Source: an uncultured SAR86 cluster bacterium (lineage in GTDB: Bacteria; Pseudomonadota; Gammaproteobacteria; Magnimaribacterales; Magnimaribacteraceae). Taken from it: a DNA stretch of 64,000 bases. Positions within the stretch are counted from its first letter, which is position 1. Every line of letters starts with the position of its first letter. The translations under genes and the position numbers were made by a program. Positions 29,541-39,774 of this stretch are shown here, piece after piece. Below the pieces are notes generated by a model. That model did not search any database. It was given only the letters and a program-made list of their open reading frames with translations, and was not told the DNA's origin. The stretch covers positions 1 to 64,000 of the forward strand of contig CALJGK010000010.1 in the NCBI GenBank assembly GCA_938075195.1. Direction: 5' to 3'.

Positions 29541-30131
29541 TTAATTACCTTTTGTTTTTAAATCTATTTTTGCATCTAAAGCAATATTAAGAAAATCAAC
29601 CGTAATCATTGCCGTTAATCCCCATATTATATAAGAATCATATTGATAAGCTGGCATAAAAAAGACATCTCCATTTCTATTAATTTCATCATTTCTATGT
29701 CGTTTGTCTTCTAAAAGAAAAGATAAAGGCACTTTAAAACAGGCTTCTATTTCATCAGAATTATCATTAAGCTCAATATCATCAGGGACAATACCCACGA
29801 AAGGAGTAACACTGACATTAAATCTTGAAACAACAGTATCAATAGGCCCTAGAATATTAACTTTAGCTTTATCAAGACCAGTTTCCTCTTGAGATTCTCT
29901 TAGGGCTGTATTTTCAAGAGTATTATCTTCTTCTTCATACATTCCCCCAGGGAAAGAAACTTCTCCACCATGAGAACCGACCTTATTAGATCTCAGCGTA
30001 TAGATAAGTTCAGGATCTTTAGAGTCAGTTATCGCTATAAGCACAGCAGCTTTTCTTAATTCCTCTACGGGAGGAGTCCCAGAATACGACTTTATTTTTT
30101 CCGTGATATTGTTGAGCATGAATAAATACAA
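29541..30131 (-). CDS. NUDIX hydrolase, CoA pyrophosphatase-like
   Basis: 196 aa; GGEVSFPGGMYEEEDNTLENTALRESQEETGL NUDIX box; start may be the internal Met (MLNN). Confidence 0.88.
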   Translation of the reverse strand: MYLFMLNNITEKIKSYSGTPPVEELRKAAVLIAITDSKDPELIYTLRSNKVGSHGGEVSFPGGMYEEEDNTLENTALRESQEETGLDKAKVNILGPIDTVVSRFNVSVTPFVGIVPDDIELNDNSDEIEACFKVPLSFLLEDKRHRNDEINRNGDVFFMPAYQYDSYIIWGLTAMITVDFLNIALDAKIDLKTKGN

Positions 30132-30189
30132 ATTGTTAGGGAGGATAGTTTATACTTCTGACGCTTTAAAATCGAAATAAAAAATAAAA

Positions 30190-30726
30190 ATGAAATACTG
30201 TAGTGAATGCGGTTCTGAGACAGAAAAAAGAATTCCCGAAGGAGATAATAGAGAGAGAGATTGCTGTAAAGGTTGTGATCTGATTCATTACACAAATCCA
30301 AAGATTATAGTTGGCACCATTCCGGTCAAAGATGAATCTATTCTCTTATGTAAAAGAGCAATTGAACCCAGGTATGGCAAATGGACTCTTCCAGGCGGAT
30401 TCCTTGAGAATGGAGAAACAGTATCACAAGGAGCATTTAGAGAAACCTTAGAAGAAACAAACACAGAAGTTGAGATGGGTGAGCTCTATGCAATTTTTAA
30501 TGTTCCCCAGATCAATCAGGTTTATATGCTTTATTTGGCTAAAGTGATTAAAGACGACTTCTCAGCTACTACAGAAAGCCTAGAAGTTGAATTCTTTAAC
30601 GAAGCCGATATGCCTTGGGAAGAACTGGCCTTTCCTTTTGTACCAATAGCTATAAAAAATGTCTTCGCTGATATGAAGAAGAACGAGTTTCCACTTACCA
30701 CTCACACGATAGAAAGAAGAAAATAA
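30190..30726 (+). CDS. NUDIX hydrolase with N-terminal zinc ribbon
   Basis: 178 aa; CSECG...CCKGCD zinc ribbon and GGFLENGETVSQGAFRETLEETNTE NUDIX box. Confidence 0.9.
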   Translation: MKYCSECGSETEKRIPEGDNRERDCCKGCDLIHYTNPKIIVGTIPVKDESILLCKRAIEPRYGKWTLPGGFLENGETVSQGAFRETLEETNTEVEMGELYAIFNVPQINQVYMLYLAKVIKDDFSATTESLEVEFFNEADMPWEELAFPFVPIAIKNVFADMKKNEFPLTTHTIERRK

Positions 30727-30731
30727 AATTC

Positions 30732-33700
30732 TTATTTTATAAAGTCCCTAGCATTAAGAAAAAATTTAACCCACGGACTATAGTCTTCCCAGTCATCGGG
30801 ACTCCATGAGAACTGGTCGGTCAAGAAAGCCCTTTCAGGATGAGGCATCATAATGTTCACTGTTCCAGATTGATTTGTTAAGCCTCCAATACCAAGCGGT
30901 GAACCATTTGGGTTGGCTGGGTAATTTTCGGTTAGCAAACCTCTATCATCAGCGTAAGAAATGGTGCTCAAGTTTGATTTTATGAGTTCCTTGAAATTGT
31001 CTTTACTACCCTCTGCTCTGCCCTCACCATGAGCCACAGGTATAGGAATTACAGCTCCTTCCATGCCATGAAAGAATATTGAAGGAGACTCATTCACAAC
31101 AACTTGAATTAATCGAGATTCAAATTTTTCAGAAATATTTCGTTTGAATTTCGGCCAATGCTCAGCGCCTGGAATAAGCGAAGATAAAAGAGATAAAGTT
31201 TGACAGCCATTGCAGACACCTAGAGTAAAGGCCTCTTCATTATGGAAAAACTCTCCAAACTGTTGTCTTAATTCGTCATTATATAAAATAGTATTAGCCC
31301 ATCCTCCACCTGCCCCTAGGACATCTCCGTAGGAGAATCCACCACAAGCCACCAGACCCTCAAAATCTTTTAAAAGATGTCTCTTGGATATCAAATCCGT
31401 CATGTGAACGTCAAGACAATCAAATCCAACTTCATTGAAGGCAGCTGCCATTTCATTTTGTCCATTAACTCCCTGTTCTCTTAATATGGCTATTCTTGGT
31501 TTAGAGCTATTAATATTGATCTTCTGAGGAATGATGAATGGAATAACTGGATTTAATCCATTATTTTTAAGATTGGTATCATGTTCATATTCCGATTGTG
31601 CTGTTACAGGATTATCTCTTAATTTTTGTATCTCAAAACTAACTTGATGCCAATTCTTTAGAAGCTCCTTTAAAGGAAGCTCAATGATGTTTTTTTCTTT
31701 AAACCTGAAATCTAATACTTCTTCAGTTGAAATGGTACCTAAGTTATAAACTTCATCTCTAAGTCCAATACTATTGAATAATTTGAATGTCTCATCTAAA
31801 TCGACATCTAAGACTTGAATAATAACTCCAAGTTCTTCATTGAAAAGTAAGTCAACTAGTTCACTCTCGTCTGCTAATAATGGATCAAGGTTTATTTTTA
31901 AGCCTAGCCTACTGGCAAAAGACATTTCAGCCAATGTTGTAATCAAACCTCCATCAGATCGGTCGTGATATGCCAATATCTTCTTGTCTTTTAAAAGCTT
32001 ATAAATCACAGAAACAAAACCAGGCATCTCTTCGGTACATTCAACATCAGGGGAAGTGCCACCATACTCGTTATGGATCTGGGCTAAGATACTCCCACCC
32101 ATTCTGGATTTACCTTTTCCTAAATCAATGAATAATAAACAAGAATTATCTTTATTTTTTAATTGGGGCGTAGTGGCTATATTTACATTCTGAACAGGTG
32201 AAAAGCCCGAAACAATTAAAGATAAAGGAGATATAACTGACTTATCTCTATTCTCATCATTCCATTCAGTAGACATTGATAAGGAGTCTTTTCCTACAGG
32301 AATACTCATATTCCATTTAGGACACAATTCCATTCCAATAGCCTTTACTGCTTCATATAAGTCCTGATCTCCATTTAGCTTGCCAGGAGATCCCATCCAA
32401 TTTGCTGATAATTTTATATCTGAAATATTAGAAATTCCTGATGGAAGAATATTGGTTACCACTTCCGCAACCGATATCCTCGCTGCCGCTTTTGAGTCTA
32501 ATAAAGCCAAGGGGGTTCTCTCACCTATAGCCATCGCTTCACCTGAATCCCCCAAGAAGCTTGATTTACACAGAGCATAATCTGAAACTGGTACCTGCCA
32601 AGGACCAATTAATTGATCTCTCGCAATGAGTCCTGTTATTGACCTATCTCCTATTGTAATTAAGAAATTTTTGCTCGCCACGGTGGGATGTCTTAATACA
32701 TCATTTATTAATTTCTCAGTTATCTTCTTAGGGAGATTAATTTCGTCCAATAATTTTTTTTCTAGGTTAAAGTCAATAAAGGTCTTCGGGGCCTTCCCAA
32801 AAAGAACCTCTAAAGAAAGGCTAATGGGATAGTTATCAAAGTATGAATCATATACCTCTAAGTTATGTCCTTCGGTTATCTCTCCTACAGCAGAAAATGG
32901 ACACCTTTCTCTATTGCATATTGCTTCAAACTCGACTAAGTTTTCTTCAGAAATAGCCAATACATATCTTTCCTGTGATTCGTTACACCAAATTTCCATT
33001 GGTGTCATGCCAGGTTCTGAGTTAGGAATGTCACGAAGGTTGATTAAACCACCATGACCACTATCCTTAACCAGTTCAGGAATGGCATTAGAAAGTCCTC
33101 CCGCTCCCACATCATGAATAAATAATATTGGATTATCAGCTGCCTGCCAGCACCGATCTAAAACTTCCTGACATCGTCTTTCCATTTCAGGATTTCCTCT
33201 TTGAACTGAAGCAAAATCTAAATCGCCGTCTCCCTTTCCGGAAGAAAGGGAGGAGGCAGAGCCCCCACCCAATCCAATGAGCATTGCTGGACCACCAAGG
33301 ACAATTAATTTTGAACCAACTGGGACTTCTCTTTTTAAAGCGTGTTCCGTTTTTATATTACCAAGACCACCAGCCAGCATAATCGGTTTATGATAGCCAT
33401 AATGAACATCATCTTTCTTAGCCTCAAATGCTCTAAAATATCCAAGTATATTTGGTCTGCCAAATTCATTATTGAAAGAAGCAGCCCCAATTGGGGCATC
33501 GGTCATTATTTTTAATGGAGATGCAATCCTCATAGGTGAATCTTCTTCCAACTCCCAATCTTCATTCAATTTTGGGATACGAAGATTAGAAACAGAAAAA
33601 CCTGTAAGACCTGCTTTAGGTTTTGCCCCTATACCGGTAGCTCCTTCATCTCTTATTTCACCTCCAGAGCCGGTAGATGCTCCAGAAAATGGAGAAATAG

Positions 33701-34616
33701 CAGTTGGATGATTATGAGTTTCAACCTTGATTACTAAATTAATATCTTCTTCATGAGAAGTATAAAACCCGTCTCTCGGATAAAATCTTTTCGCTCTATA
33801 ACCATTGAGAATTGCAGCATTATCCTCATAAGCCGATATAACACCTTCCGAATAATTCTTATGAGTATTTCTAATCATATCGAAAAGACTGTGGGACTGA
33901 GTTTTTCCATCTATTGACCACTCAGCATTAAAAATCTTATGTCTACAATGCTCAGAGTTTGCTTGAGCAAACATCATCAACTCTGCATCGGTAGGATTTT
34001 TGTTCGTCTCCAGATAGTTCTCATAAAGATAAGTAATTTCTTCTTCACTGAGTGCCAGTCCTAAATCTGAATTAACTTCTTGAAGAGTGTTCATTCCTTC
34101 ACTAAAAATGTCTATATCTCTTAAAGATCCGGGCTCTAAACTTGAAAATAGTTGAGGGATATCATTCATGCTCACTAGTACTTCTTGAGTCATCTTATCA
34201 ATCAGAGTGTTGCCTAAATTCAGTAAAGTATCTGATTCAATAGATCTATTAAAATGATAGCACATGGCTCTTTCAACTCTTTTTACATTGGTTAATCCCG
34301 AATTATTAAGAATATCTGTAGCTTTAGAGGACCAAGGAGATATGGTGCCAATTCTTGGAGTGATAAAAAAGAAACTCTCAGCTAAACTGTTTTGAGCTTG
34401 ATTGGAATTTAATAAATTAGTTAATTTTACAATGCCAGACTCTGAGAGATTTGATGACCCCTCCTTAAGTTGGCAAAAATAGATCTCATGACATTGGATA
34501 TCCCGATACTCATGACTAGGAATAGATTGTCTAAGTTGATTTAAACGGAAATCAGAGAGATTATCTGAGCCTATTATGGCAATGATATTTGGCGAAACTT
34601 CGATTATAGAGTTCAT
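30732..34616 (-). CDS. purL: phosphoribosylformylglycinamidine synthase (fused PurLQ type)
   Basis: 1294 aa; ETHNHPTAISPFSGASTGSGGEIRDEGATG, C-terminal glutaminase GVCNGCQTLS and MPHPERAFL. Confidence 0.98.
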   Translation of the reverse strand: MNSIIEVSPNIIAIIGSDNLSDFRLNQLRQSIPSHEYRDIQCHEIYFCQLKEGSSNLSESGIVKLTNLLNSNQAQNSLAESFFFITPRIGTISPWSSKATDILNNSGLTNVKRVERAMCYHFNRSIESDTLLNLGNTLIDKMTQEVLVSMNDIPQLFSSLEPGSLRDIDIFSEGMNTLQEVNSDLGLALSEEEITYLYENYLETNKNPTDAELMMFAQANSEHCRHKIFNAEWSIDGKTQSHSLFDMIRNTHKNYSEGVISAYEDNAAILNGYRAKRFYPRDGFYTSHEEDINLVIKVETHNHPTAISPFSGASTGSGGEIRDEGATGIGAKPKAGLTGFSVSNLRIPKLNEDWELEEDSPMRIASPLKIMTDAPIGAASFNNEFGRPNILGYFRAFEAKKDDVHYGYHKPIMLAGGLGNIKTEHALKREVPVGSKLIVLGGPAMLIGLGGGSASSLSSGKGDGDLDFASVQRGNPEMERRCQEVLDRCWQAADNPILFIHDVGAGGLSNAIPELVKDSGHGGLINLRDIPNSEPGMTPMEIWCNESQERYVLAISEENLVEFEAICNRERCPFSAVGEITEGHNLEVYDSYFDNYPISLSLEVLFGKAPKTFIDFNLEKKLLDEINLPKKITEKLINDVLRHPTVASKNFLITIGDRSITGLIARDQLIGPWQVPVSDYALCKSSFLGDSGEAMAIGERTPLALLDSKAAARISVAEVVTNILPSGISNISDIKLSANWMGSPGKLNGDQDLYEAVKAIGMELCPKWNMSIPVGKDSLSMSTEWNDENRDKSVISPLSLIVSGFSPVQNVNIATTPQLKNKDNSCLLFIDLGKGKSRMGGSILAQIHNEYGGTSPDVECTEEMPGFVSVIYKLLKDKKILAYHDRSDGGLITTLAEMSFASRLGLKINLDPLLADESELVDLLFNEELGVIIQVLDVDLDETFKLFNSIGLRDEVYNLGTISTEEVLDFRFKEKNIIELPLKELLKNWHQVSFEIQKLRDNPVTAQSEYEHDTNLKNNGLNPVIPFIIPQKININSSKPRIAILREQGVNGQNEMAAAFNEVGFDCLDVHMTDLISKRHLLKDFEGLVACGGFSYGDVLGAGGGWANTILYNDELRQQFGEFFHNEEAFTLGVCNGCQTLSLLSSLIPGAEHWPKFKRNISEKFESRLIQVVVNESPSIFFHGMEGAVIPIPVAHGEGRAEGSKDNFKELIKSNLSTISYADDRGLLTENYPANPNGSPLGIGGLTNQSGTVNIMMPHPERAFLTDQFSWSPDDWEDYSPWVKFFLNARDFIK

Positions 34617-34750
34617 TAATGCTTGGTCATCATTGTAATAAAAGCAAATCTTAAGTAAATAGCCTATCTTGTGGTTATGACATTAAACTGTTGCTAGAAG
34701 TAGTATTTCTCATAAATTCTAAATAGAATGGTTAAAAAATTGGGGTTGCA

Positions 34751-35482
34751 TTGAGAAATCTAAAATTCAGATACTCGCTCTTTTCCTTCCTTGGTCTGCT
34801 GGCCTTTGTCAGTCTCGAAGCTCCTGTGCTGGCTTCATATACAGAACAAAATAAAGAATTTTTTATAAATGAGATTGAATATTTATGGAAAGACGACAAA
34901 CCTGGTTACTCTATTTTTATGAAAAGGGTTGATTCTAGACTACCTGAATATGAAATGACCTTTAGAGATTCCGCAAAGGATTTAGAGGTTCATTGGACCC
35001 TGATTGCAGCAATAAGCTATCAAGAATCTCATTGGAATCCTAAGGCTATATCAAAAACAGGTGTTCGAGGCATGATGATGCTTACCCAGAAAACAGCTAA
35101 AGAGATGGGAATCAAGAAAAGAACCAATCCAGAAGCTAGCATATCAGGAGGTGCTAATTATTTTCAAAAGACAATGGATAGGCTTCCTGAGGAAATCCCC
35201 AAACTAGACAGAATATGGATGGCTTTAGCAGCATATAATTTAGGATTTGTAAATATAGACCTAGCCAGGGAACTAGCCAAGGAAAGGGGATTAAATTCTG
35301 AAAAGTGGTCTGAAGTATCACTAGCCCTAAAACAAATATTAATAAACAGGTATGGGGAAGAGTCAAAGCAGTTTGTTAAGCACAAAGAAGCAATTGAATA
35401 TGTAAACCGTATAGATCTTTACTATAAGACTCTTTCTATTTTAGATAGAAGCAATGAATTATTCGCGCTAACTCAAAATTAA
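34751..35482 (+). CDS. mltF: lytic transglycosylase, MltF-like catalytic domain only
   Basis: 243 aa (TTG start); [55 protein letters not shown]; adjacent to purL. Confidence 0.85.
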   Translation: MRNLKFRYSLFSFLGLLAFVSLEAPVLASYTEQNKEFFINEIEYLWKDDKPGYSIFMKRVDSRLPEYEMTFRDSAKDLEVHWTLIAAISYQESHWNPKAISKTGVRGMMMLTQKTAKEMGIKKRTNPEASISGGANYFQKTMDRLPEEIPKLDRIWMALAAYNLGFVNIDLARELAKERGLNSEKWSEVSLALKQILINRYGEESKQFVKHKEAIEYVNRIDLYYKTLSILDRSNELFALTQN

Positions 35483-37486
35483 CTTTTTTCTTAGGTCTTC
35501 TACCCGATCGCGATAATTTGCCGCCTCTTCAAATTCTAAGTTTTTTGCGTATTTATACATTTGGTCCTCAATTTTAATAATTTCCTTTTTTATTTTTTCA
35601 GGGTTATCAAAACTTTCTATAGGATCAAACTCGATCTCTCCTAATTTATCTAATTTTCGACGAGACTTTGATTTTCCTTTTACCGATCTGGCACCTTCCA
35701 TGATATCTCCAATCTTCTTTTTGATACCTTGAGGTTCTATAGAATTTTCTTTATTAAATGCTTCCTGAATATCTCTTCTTCTATTAGTTTCCCCGATTGC
35801 TCTTTCCATTGAACCAGTCATCTTATCGGCATATAGAATTGCCCTACCTTCTAAATGTCTTGCTGCTCGACCTATGGTTTGAATTAATGAACTTTCTGAT
35901 CTAAGAAAACCTTCCTTATCTGCATCTAAAATAGCCACCAAAGCTACTTCTGGTATATCCAAACCTTCTCTCAAAAGATTGATACCGACTAGAACATCAA
36001 ATACACCTAACCTTAAATCTCGAATAATCTCTACTCTCTCAACAGTATCAATATCTGAATGGAGATATCTCACTCTTGTCCCGTTTTCATCCAAGTATTC
36101 AGTTAAGTCCTCTGCCATTCTCTTAGTTAAAACTGTAACGAGCACTCTGTCGCCTTTAGCGACTATTTTTTTTATTTCTTCTTGAAGATCGTCTACTTGG
36201 TGTGTAGCTGGCCTAATGTCCACTTCGGGGTCAGTTAGTCCTGTTGGCCTTACAACTAGCTCAACTATATTTCCTGAATTTTCAGTTTCATATTTAGCCG
36301 GCGTTGCAGAAAGAAATATTCTCTGGCCTGATAATTTTTCCCATTCATCAAATCTTAGAGGCCTATTATCTAGTGCAACAGGCAATCTAAATCCATAATC
36401 TACCAATGTTTGTTTTCTCGATCTATCTCCTCTATACATTCCACCTAACTGAGGAAGAGACACATGAGATTCATCAATAAAAACTAATGCATCTTGGGGA
36501 AGATATTCATACAAAGTAGGAGGAGGCTCACCAGGCTGTCTATCTGATAAAAACCTTGAGTAGTTTTCAATACCTGAGCAAAAACCTAATTCTTTGAGCA
36601 TTTCAATATCATATTTAGTTCTTTCTTCTAATCTTTGAGCCTCGACGAGCTTATTCTCTTTTCTTAAATAATCTAGCCGAAGAACCAACTCTTCTTTGAT
36701 GAATTCTATTGCCTGAAGAATTTTTTCTCTTGTGGTTACATAATGAGACTTTGGATAAATTGTGATTCTAGGAACCTCCCTTATTATTTCTCCTGTTAAA
36801 GGATCGAAAAGTTTAAGTGAGTCTATCTCGTTACCAAAAAGTTCAATTCGCAATGCTTCTTTTTCTGAATCAGCAGGAAAGACATCTATCACATCACCTC
36901 TGACGCGATACATAGATCTCTTAAATTCAACTTCATTCCTTTGGTATTGAAGCTCAGCAAGCCTCCTTAATAATGTTCTTTGATCAATCTCATCCCCCCT
37001 ATCTAGATGAAGAACCATTTGTAAATAAGACTGAGGGTCACCAAGTCCATAAATTGCAGATACAGATGCAACAATAACAACATCCCTTCTTTCCATGATT
37101 GCCTTCGTGGCCGATAAACGCATTTGTTCTATGTGCTCATTGATCGAAGCATCTTTTTCAATAAAAATATCTGAAGAAGGTACGTAAGCCTCTGGTTGAT
37201 AATAATCGTAGTAAGAGACAAAATATTCCACAGCGTTATTTGGAAAATATTCTTTGAATTCACCATAAAGCTGAGCTGCCAGTGTTTTATTATGTGCCAT
37301 AACTATAGCCGGCCTTTGTACTTGTTGAATAACATTAGCCACAGTAAAAGTTTTGCCAGAACCTGTTACTCCGAGAAGAGTTTGATTAAGTAGTCCATCA
37401 TTCAAACCAGTAACTATTTCATTAATAGCATTCGGTTGATCGCCCGCAGGTTTATAATTTGATACTAACTCGAATTTCTTTGTCAT
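35468..37486 (-). CDS. uvrB: excinuclease ABC subunit B
   Basis: 672 aa; [65 protein letters not shown]-terminal UVR domain. Confidence 0.98.
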   Translation of the reverse strand: MTKKFELVSNYKPAGDQPNAINEIVTGLNDGLLNQTLLGVTGSGKTFTVANVIQQVQRPAIVMAHNKTLAAQLYGEFKEYFPNNAVEYFVSYYDYYQPEAYVPSSDIFIEKDASINEHIEQMRLSATKAIMERRDVVIVASVSAIYGLGDPQSYLQMVLHLDRGDEIDQRTLLRRLAELQYQRNEVEFKRSMYRVRGDVIDVFPADSEKEALRIELFGNEIDSLKLFDPLTGEIIREVPRITIYPKSHYVTTREKILQAIEFIKEELVLRLDYLRKENKLVEAQRLEERTKYDIEMLKELGFCSGIENYSRFLSDRQPGEPPPTLYEYLPQDALVFIDESHVSLPQLGGMYRGDRSRKQTLVDYGFRLPVALDNRPLRFDEWEKLSGQRIFLSATPAKYETENSGNIVELVVRPTGLTDPEVDIRPATHQVDDLQEEIKKIVAKGDRVLVTVLTKRMAEDLTEYLDENGTRVRYLHSDIDTVERVEIIRDLRLGVFDVLVGINLLREGLDIPEVALVAILDADKEGFLRSESSLIQTIGRAARHLEGRAILYADKMTGSMERAIGETNRRRDIQEAFNKENSIEPQGIKKKIGDIMEGARSVKGKSKSRRKLDKLGEIEFDPIESFDNPEKIKKEIIKIEDQMYKYAKNLEFEEAANYRDRVEDLRKKLILS

Positions 37487-37538
37487 ATTTTTAAAAAAAT
37501 ATTATACGCTGAGATTGTACGAGTTATAATTACTATAT

Positions 37539-37614
37539 TCCCCGATAGCTCAGTTGGTAGAGCAAATGACTGTTAATCATTGGGTCGCTGGTTCGAGCCC
37601 AGCTCGGGGAGCCA
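37539..37614 (+). tRNA. tRNA-Asn (anticodon GTT), CCA encoded
   Basis: TCCCCGA...CGGGGA acceptor stem, AATGA-CTGTTAA-TCATT anticodon arm, GGTTCGAGCCC T-arm, GCCA end. Confidence 0.96.
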
Positions 37615-37619
37615 AGTTT

Positions 37620-37649
37620 AAGGCCTACTTTTAAGAGTAGGCCTTTTTT
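37620..37649 (+). terminator. Rho-independent terminator after tRNA-Asn
   Basis: AAGGCCTACT-TTTAAG-AGTAGGCCTTTTTT. Confidence 0.88.
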
Positions 37650-37673
37650 CATTGTGGTAATATTAACTCCAAT

Positions 37674-38402
37674 ATGCCAGCAAAATTATTTGATCCTTCG
37701 TCGGAAGAACCTTTTGTTTTAAGTCGCTCAAGGATTGATAATTTTCTTGAATGTCCACGTTGTTTCTATTTAACGAATAGGATAGGAATTGCCAGACCTC
37801 CATCCTTTCCCTTTAATTTAAATAATGCAGTTGACGAGTTGCTAAAAAATGAATTCGATATCTACAGAGAACAAAAAAAGCCTCATCCAATAATGGTGGA
37901 GAATAGATTAAAAGCTTTACCTTACCAACATCCTGATCTTGAAGAATGGAGAGAATCTTTGAGGCATGGAGTTAAGAGAACTCATCCAGAAACAAATCTG
38001 ATTTTAAGAGGTGGTTTAGATGACGTATGGATAAATACAGAAACACAACAACTCATTGTGGTTGATTACAAGGCTACCTCAAAAAAAGGTGAAGTGAGTA
38101 TTGATGCCGATTGGCAGATTGGCTATAAAAGGCAAATTGAATTTTATCAGTGGTTACTTCGAGGTAATTCTTTTGATGTTTCAGATATCGGATACTTTGT
38201 TTACTGTAACGGTATTACTGAGAAAGATGAATTTAATAACCAACTTGAATTCAAAACTAAGCTCATACCTTACAAAGGAAATGACTCTTGGATTGAACCC
38301 GTTCTCTTTGATCTAAAAGAAACTCTTATGAATAATGAAGTACCAGAAGCTAATCAAAAATGTGGTTACTGCTCTTATGTAAAAAAGACTTTAATGGTCT
38401 AG
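37674..38402 (+). CDS. PD-(D/E)XK nuclease family protein, RecB/Cas4-like
   Basis: 242 aa; SRSRIDNFLECPRCFYL, RGGLDDVW...LIVVDYKATS, QIEFYQWLL, C-terminal CGYCSY cysteines. Confidence 0.8.
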   Translation: MPAKLFDPSSEEPFVLSRSRIDNFLECPRCFYLTNRIGIARPPSFPFNLNNAVDELLKNEFDIYREQKKPHPIMVENRLKALPYQHPDLEEWRESLRHGVKRTHPETNLILRGGLDDVWINTETQQLIVVDYKATSKKGEVSIDADWQIGYKRQIEFYQWLLRGNSFDVSDIGYFVYCNGITEKDEFNNQLEFKTKLIPYKGNDSWIEPVLFDLKETLMNNEVPEANQKCGYCSYVKKTLMV

Positions 38403-38403
38403 T

Positions 38404-39774
38404 TTAAATCTTTTTCCAGACTGTCCCAGATGCTTTGTCTTCAAGGGCAATACCTTTTTCTAATAACTCATCACGTATATTATCGGATAGCTGAAAATCT
38501 TTTTCTGCTCTAGCCTGATTCCTTCGCGTGATGTAAATATTCACCTCTTGATCGGTCAAAGTAATACCATCAGTAAAGTACTCTTCTGGATTATCTTGAA
38601 TTATCCCTAGGCAAGACGAGAGGTTAACCAGTTCTTTGGATAGCTTAGAGGCTTCATCAATATCATTTTCTTTTTTACAGGTATTGATATTTCTTGCCAT
38701 TTCAAAAAGAACTGAAATAGCAGCAGGAGAATTAAAATCATCCTGCATAGCATTATGAAATTTTTGAGAATATTGGCTCTCAACCAATGGTAAATGCCTA
38801 AACTCTAGATCCTTCAAAGAATTATAAAGACGATCCAATGAATTCTTGGCTTCTTTAATGCCTTCCTCCGAGTAATTAAGTGGACTCCTGTAATGACTAG
38901 ATATCAAAAAGAAACGTAGAGTTTCAGAAGAGCTATTTTTTACTGCATCTTTAATGGTAATAAAATTCTTAAGAGACTTAGACATCTTTTCTTTATCTAT
39001 CCTTAAGGGCCCTGTATGCATCCATAATCTAGCGAACTCTTTACCAGTAACACATTCTGACTGTGCAATTTCATTTTCATGGTGAGGGAATTTAAGGTCA
39101 GCACCTCCTCCATGTATATCAAATGTCTCGCCCAAAGCATCCATACTCATAGCTGAACATTCAATATGCCATCCTGGTCTTCCTTCTCCCCAAGGCGAAT
39201 CCCACTTAAGACCATCGGTATCCTTTTTCCAAAGAACAAAATCAGCAGGATTTCTTTTGCCTGGGTCTACGTCAACTCTTGCACCTGCCAACATATCTTC
39301 TAGATTTCTTCGGGAAAGTTTTCCATATGACTGAAATGACTCAGTAGAAAAATAAACATCCGAATCACCAACATACGCATGTTCTTTTTCAATGAGTTTT
39401 TTTATTAATGAAATAATCGAATCGATATTATCTGTAGCTCTTGGTTCAGCATCAGGTTCGATCATTTTTAAAGATGAAAAATCTTGGTTCATGGATTGAA
39501 TATACTTTTGAGTTAGCTCAAATGGAGTTATTCCTAGTTCCTTTGATCGCTCTAAAATTTTGTCATCCACATCAGTAACATTTCTTATGTAGTTAACTTC
39601 ATAACCTGCACTTCTTAGATATCTAACTATAATATCAAAAGAGACAAAAGTTCTCGCATGACCGATATGAGTATCATCATAAACAGTCATGCCACAGATA
39701 TACATGCGAACCTTATTGCCCTCTAAAGGTTTAAAATCATCTTTCTTTCCAGAAAGTGTATTGAAGATTTTCAA
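38404..39774 (-). CDS. cysS: cysteinyl-tRNA synthetase
   Basis: 456 aa; MYICGMTVYDDTHIGHARTFVSFD, GWHIECSAMS, KMSKSLKNFITI. Confidence 0.98.
   Translation of the reverse strand: MKIFNTLSGKKDDFKPLEGNKVRMYICGMTVYDDTHIGHARTFVSFDIIVRYLRSAGYEVNYIRNVTDVDDKILERSKELGITPFELTQKYIQSMNQDFSSLKMIEPDAEPRATDNIDSIISLIKKLIEKEHAYVGDSDVYFSTESFQSYGKLSRRNLEDMLAGARVDVDPGKRNPADFVLWKKDTDGLKWDSPWGEGRPGWHIECSAMSMDALGETFDIHGGGADLKFPHHENEIAQSECVTGKEFARLWMHTGPLRIDKEKMSKSLKNFITIKDAVKNSSSETLRFFLISSHYRSPLNYSEEGIKEAKNSLDRLYNSLKDLEFRHLPLVESQYSQKFHNAMQDDFNSPAAISVLFEMARNINTCKKENDIDEASKLSKELVNLSSCLGIIQDNPEEYFTDGITLTDQEVNIYITRRNQARAEKDFQLSDNIRDELLEKGIALEDKASGTVWKKI

Noticed and set aside
30720-30745. A/T-only inverted repeat between the NUDIX gene and purL
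   Set aside because: Stem consists only of A-T pairs in an AT-rich genome; too weak to call a terminator.
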